This document shows positions 6,236 to 6,483 of a DNA stretch of 6,483 bases, piece by piece. The stretch spans positions 1-6,483 of the forward strand of contig JANYDI010000056.1 of the NCBI GenBank assembly GCA_025363695.1, read 5' to 3'. Below the pieces are notes generated by a model, which was not told the DNA's origin, ran no database searches, and saw only the letters and a list, made by a program, of their open reading frames with translations. Source of the DNA: Opitutia bacterium (lineage in GTDB: Bacteria; Verrucomicrobiota; Verrucomicrobiia; Opitutales; JANYDI01). Every line of letters starts with the position of its first letter. The stretch's first letter is position 1. The translations under genes were made by a program, and so were the position numbers.

Positions 6236-6273
6236 GGGGCTGACACCTAACATGAAGCATGTTAGGACAGTCA
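6236..6273 (+). mobile_element. Probable left end of an IS1595/IS1016-type insertion sequence
   Basis: The stretch starting GGGGCTGAC at 6236 is taken as the element's left end. It lies just ahead of a transposase gene of this family, and the similarity between the upstream regions of the two LRR genes stops here. It contains a perfect palindrome CCTAACATG-AAG-CATGTTAGG (6246-6266), extended by TGAC/GTCA (6241-6244 with 6270-6273). The family usually makes 8-bp target duplications, which would make 6228-6235 (TAAATATA) the candidate left copy. The right end is outside the window, so the terminus is inferred. Confidence 0.5.
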
Positions 6274-6274
6274 A

Positions 6275-6483
6275 GTGTACGTAAAGCATTGTAAATTAGC
6301 GGAAAGCAAGCAGTTGAAGTTGATGGAATTTTTTGTTGCTGAAATATCGGCGCGGACAGCCGGAGAATTGACAGGAGTACACCGTAATTCTTCGATACGT
6401 TTTTTTCATAAGCTTAGAGAGAAAATAGCCATCAAGCAGCAAAGTCTTTGCGAACAATTTTGCGGCGAAATGGAGCTGGATGA
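6275..6483 (+). CDS. IS1595/IS1016-family transposase, N-terminal part (cut by window edge)
   Basis: The frame reads from GTG at 6275 to the window end without a stop (69 codons plus two bases). Its residues include CKLAESKQLKLMEFFV, ISARTAGELTGVHRNSSI and RFFHKLREKIA, ending CGEMELD. This is the N-terminal helix-turn-helix region and the beginning of the DDE domain of IS1016-like (ISXO2-like) transposases, where a G-E-x-E-x-DE segment carries the first catalytic Asp. The GTG start is preferred over the ATG at 6323 because the family's conserved K-L-x-x-x-K-Q segment lies before that ATG, and because AGGA (6264-6267) stands seven bases upstream of the GTG. It is divergent from the LRR gene. 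Whether the transposase is intact cannot be seen. Confidence 0.8.
   Translation, partial: MYVKHCKLAESKQLKLMEFFVAEISARTAGELTGVHRNSSIRFFHKLREKIAIKQQSLCEQFCGEMELD

Noticed and set aside
6212..6289. N-terminal extension of the second LRR protein from an ATG at 6289.
   Set aside because: The extra 26 residues are encoded by the insertion sequence end, come before the signal peptide, and are absent from the paralogue.

Overview
The window looks like a piece of a bacterial chromosome with accessory gene content. Two conserved bacterial genes on the + strand are flanked by two secreted leucine-rich-repeat (LRR) genes on the - strand, with the start of an insertion sequence at the right edge. The taxon cannot be fixed from the sequence. 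Cys-type LRRs of the kind seen in host-associated bacteria, plus a GldA/ABC-2-type ATPase with a 'PENNPLP' Q-loop and an 'LSQGY' signature, fit a host-associated member of the PVC group (Verrucomicrobiota more likely than Chlamydiota). This is a low-confidence inference.

Layout. 1-82: a multi-hairpin interspersed element (copy 1, - orientation, cut by the window edge). 83-156: short spacer with nothing recognisable. 157-2817 (-): a Sec-secreted protein of about 886 residues, almost entirely 33 LRRs of 25 residues, encoded by 75-bp tandem DNA repeats. 2818-3074: intergenic, with a leaderless-looking promoter for that LRR gene, a complete copy of the element (copy 2, + orientation) and a promoter for the next gene. 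3075-3818 (+): RNase PH. 3805-4518 (+): ABC-2-type ATPase overlapping rph by 14 bases. 4495-4577: copy 3 of the element (- orientation) at the convergent junction. 4571-6211 (-): second secreted LRR protein, about 546 residues, mostly 22-residue LRRs. 6236 to the end (+): left end of a probable IS1595/IS1016-type insertion sequence with the N-terminal part of its transposase.

The two LRR genes are paralogues at both ends. They share the signal peptide, the sequence just before the ATG and the C-terminal cap, but carry different classes of LRR between them. The rph-ABC pair looks like one translationally coupled unit, but no permease partner for the ATPase follows in the window.

The most unusual feature is the three-copy repeat family. 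Each copy has up to three hairpins joined by conserved linkers. Between copies the stem sequences change while pairing is kept, so structure rather than sequence is conserved. Copy 3 supplies the stop codons of both genes that converge on it, and copies 1 and 2 bracket the large LRR gene in opposite orientations. A second point is that the insertion sequence appears to have landed 24 bp upstream of the second LRR gene, replacing its upstream promoter region; its own transposase ribosome-binding site lies in one arm of a perfect palindrome.
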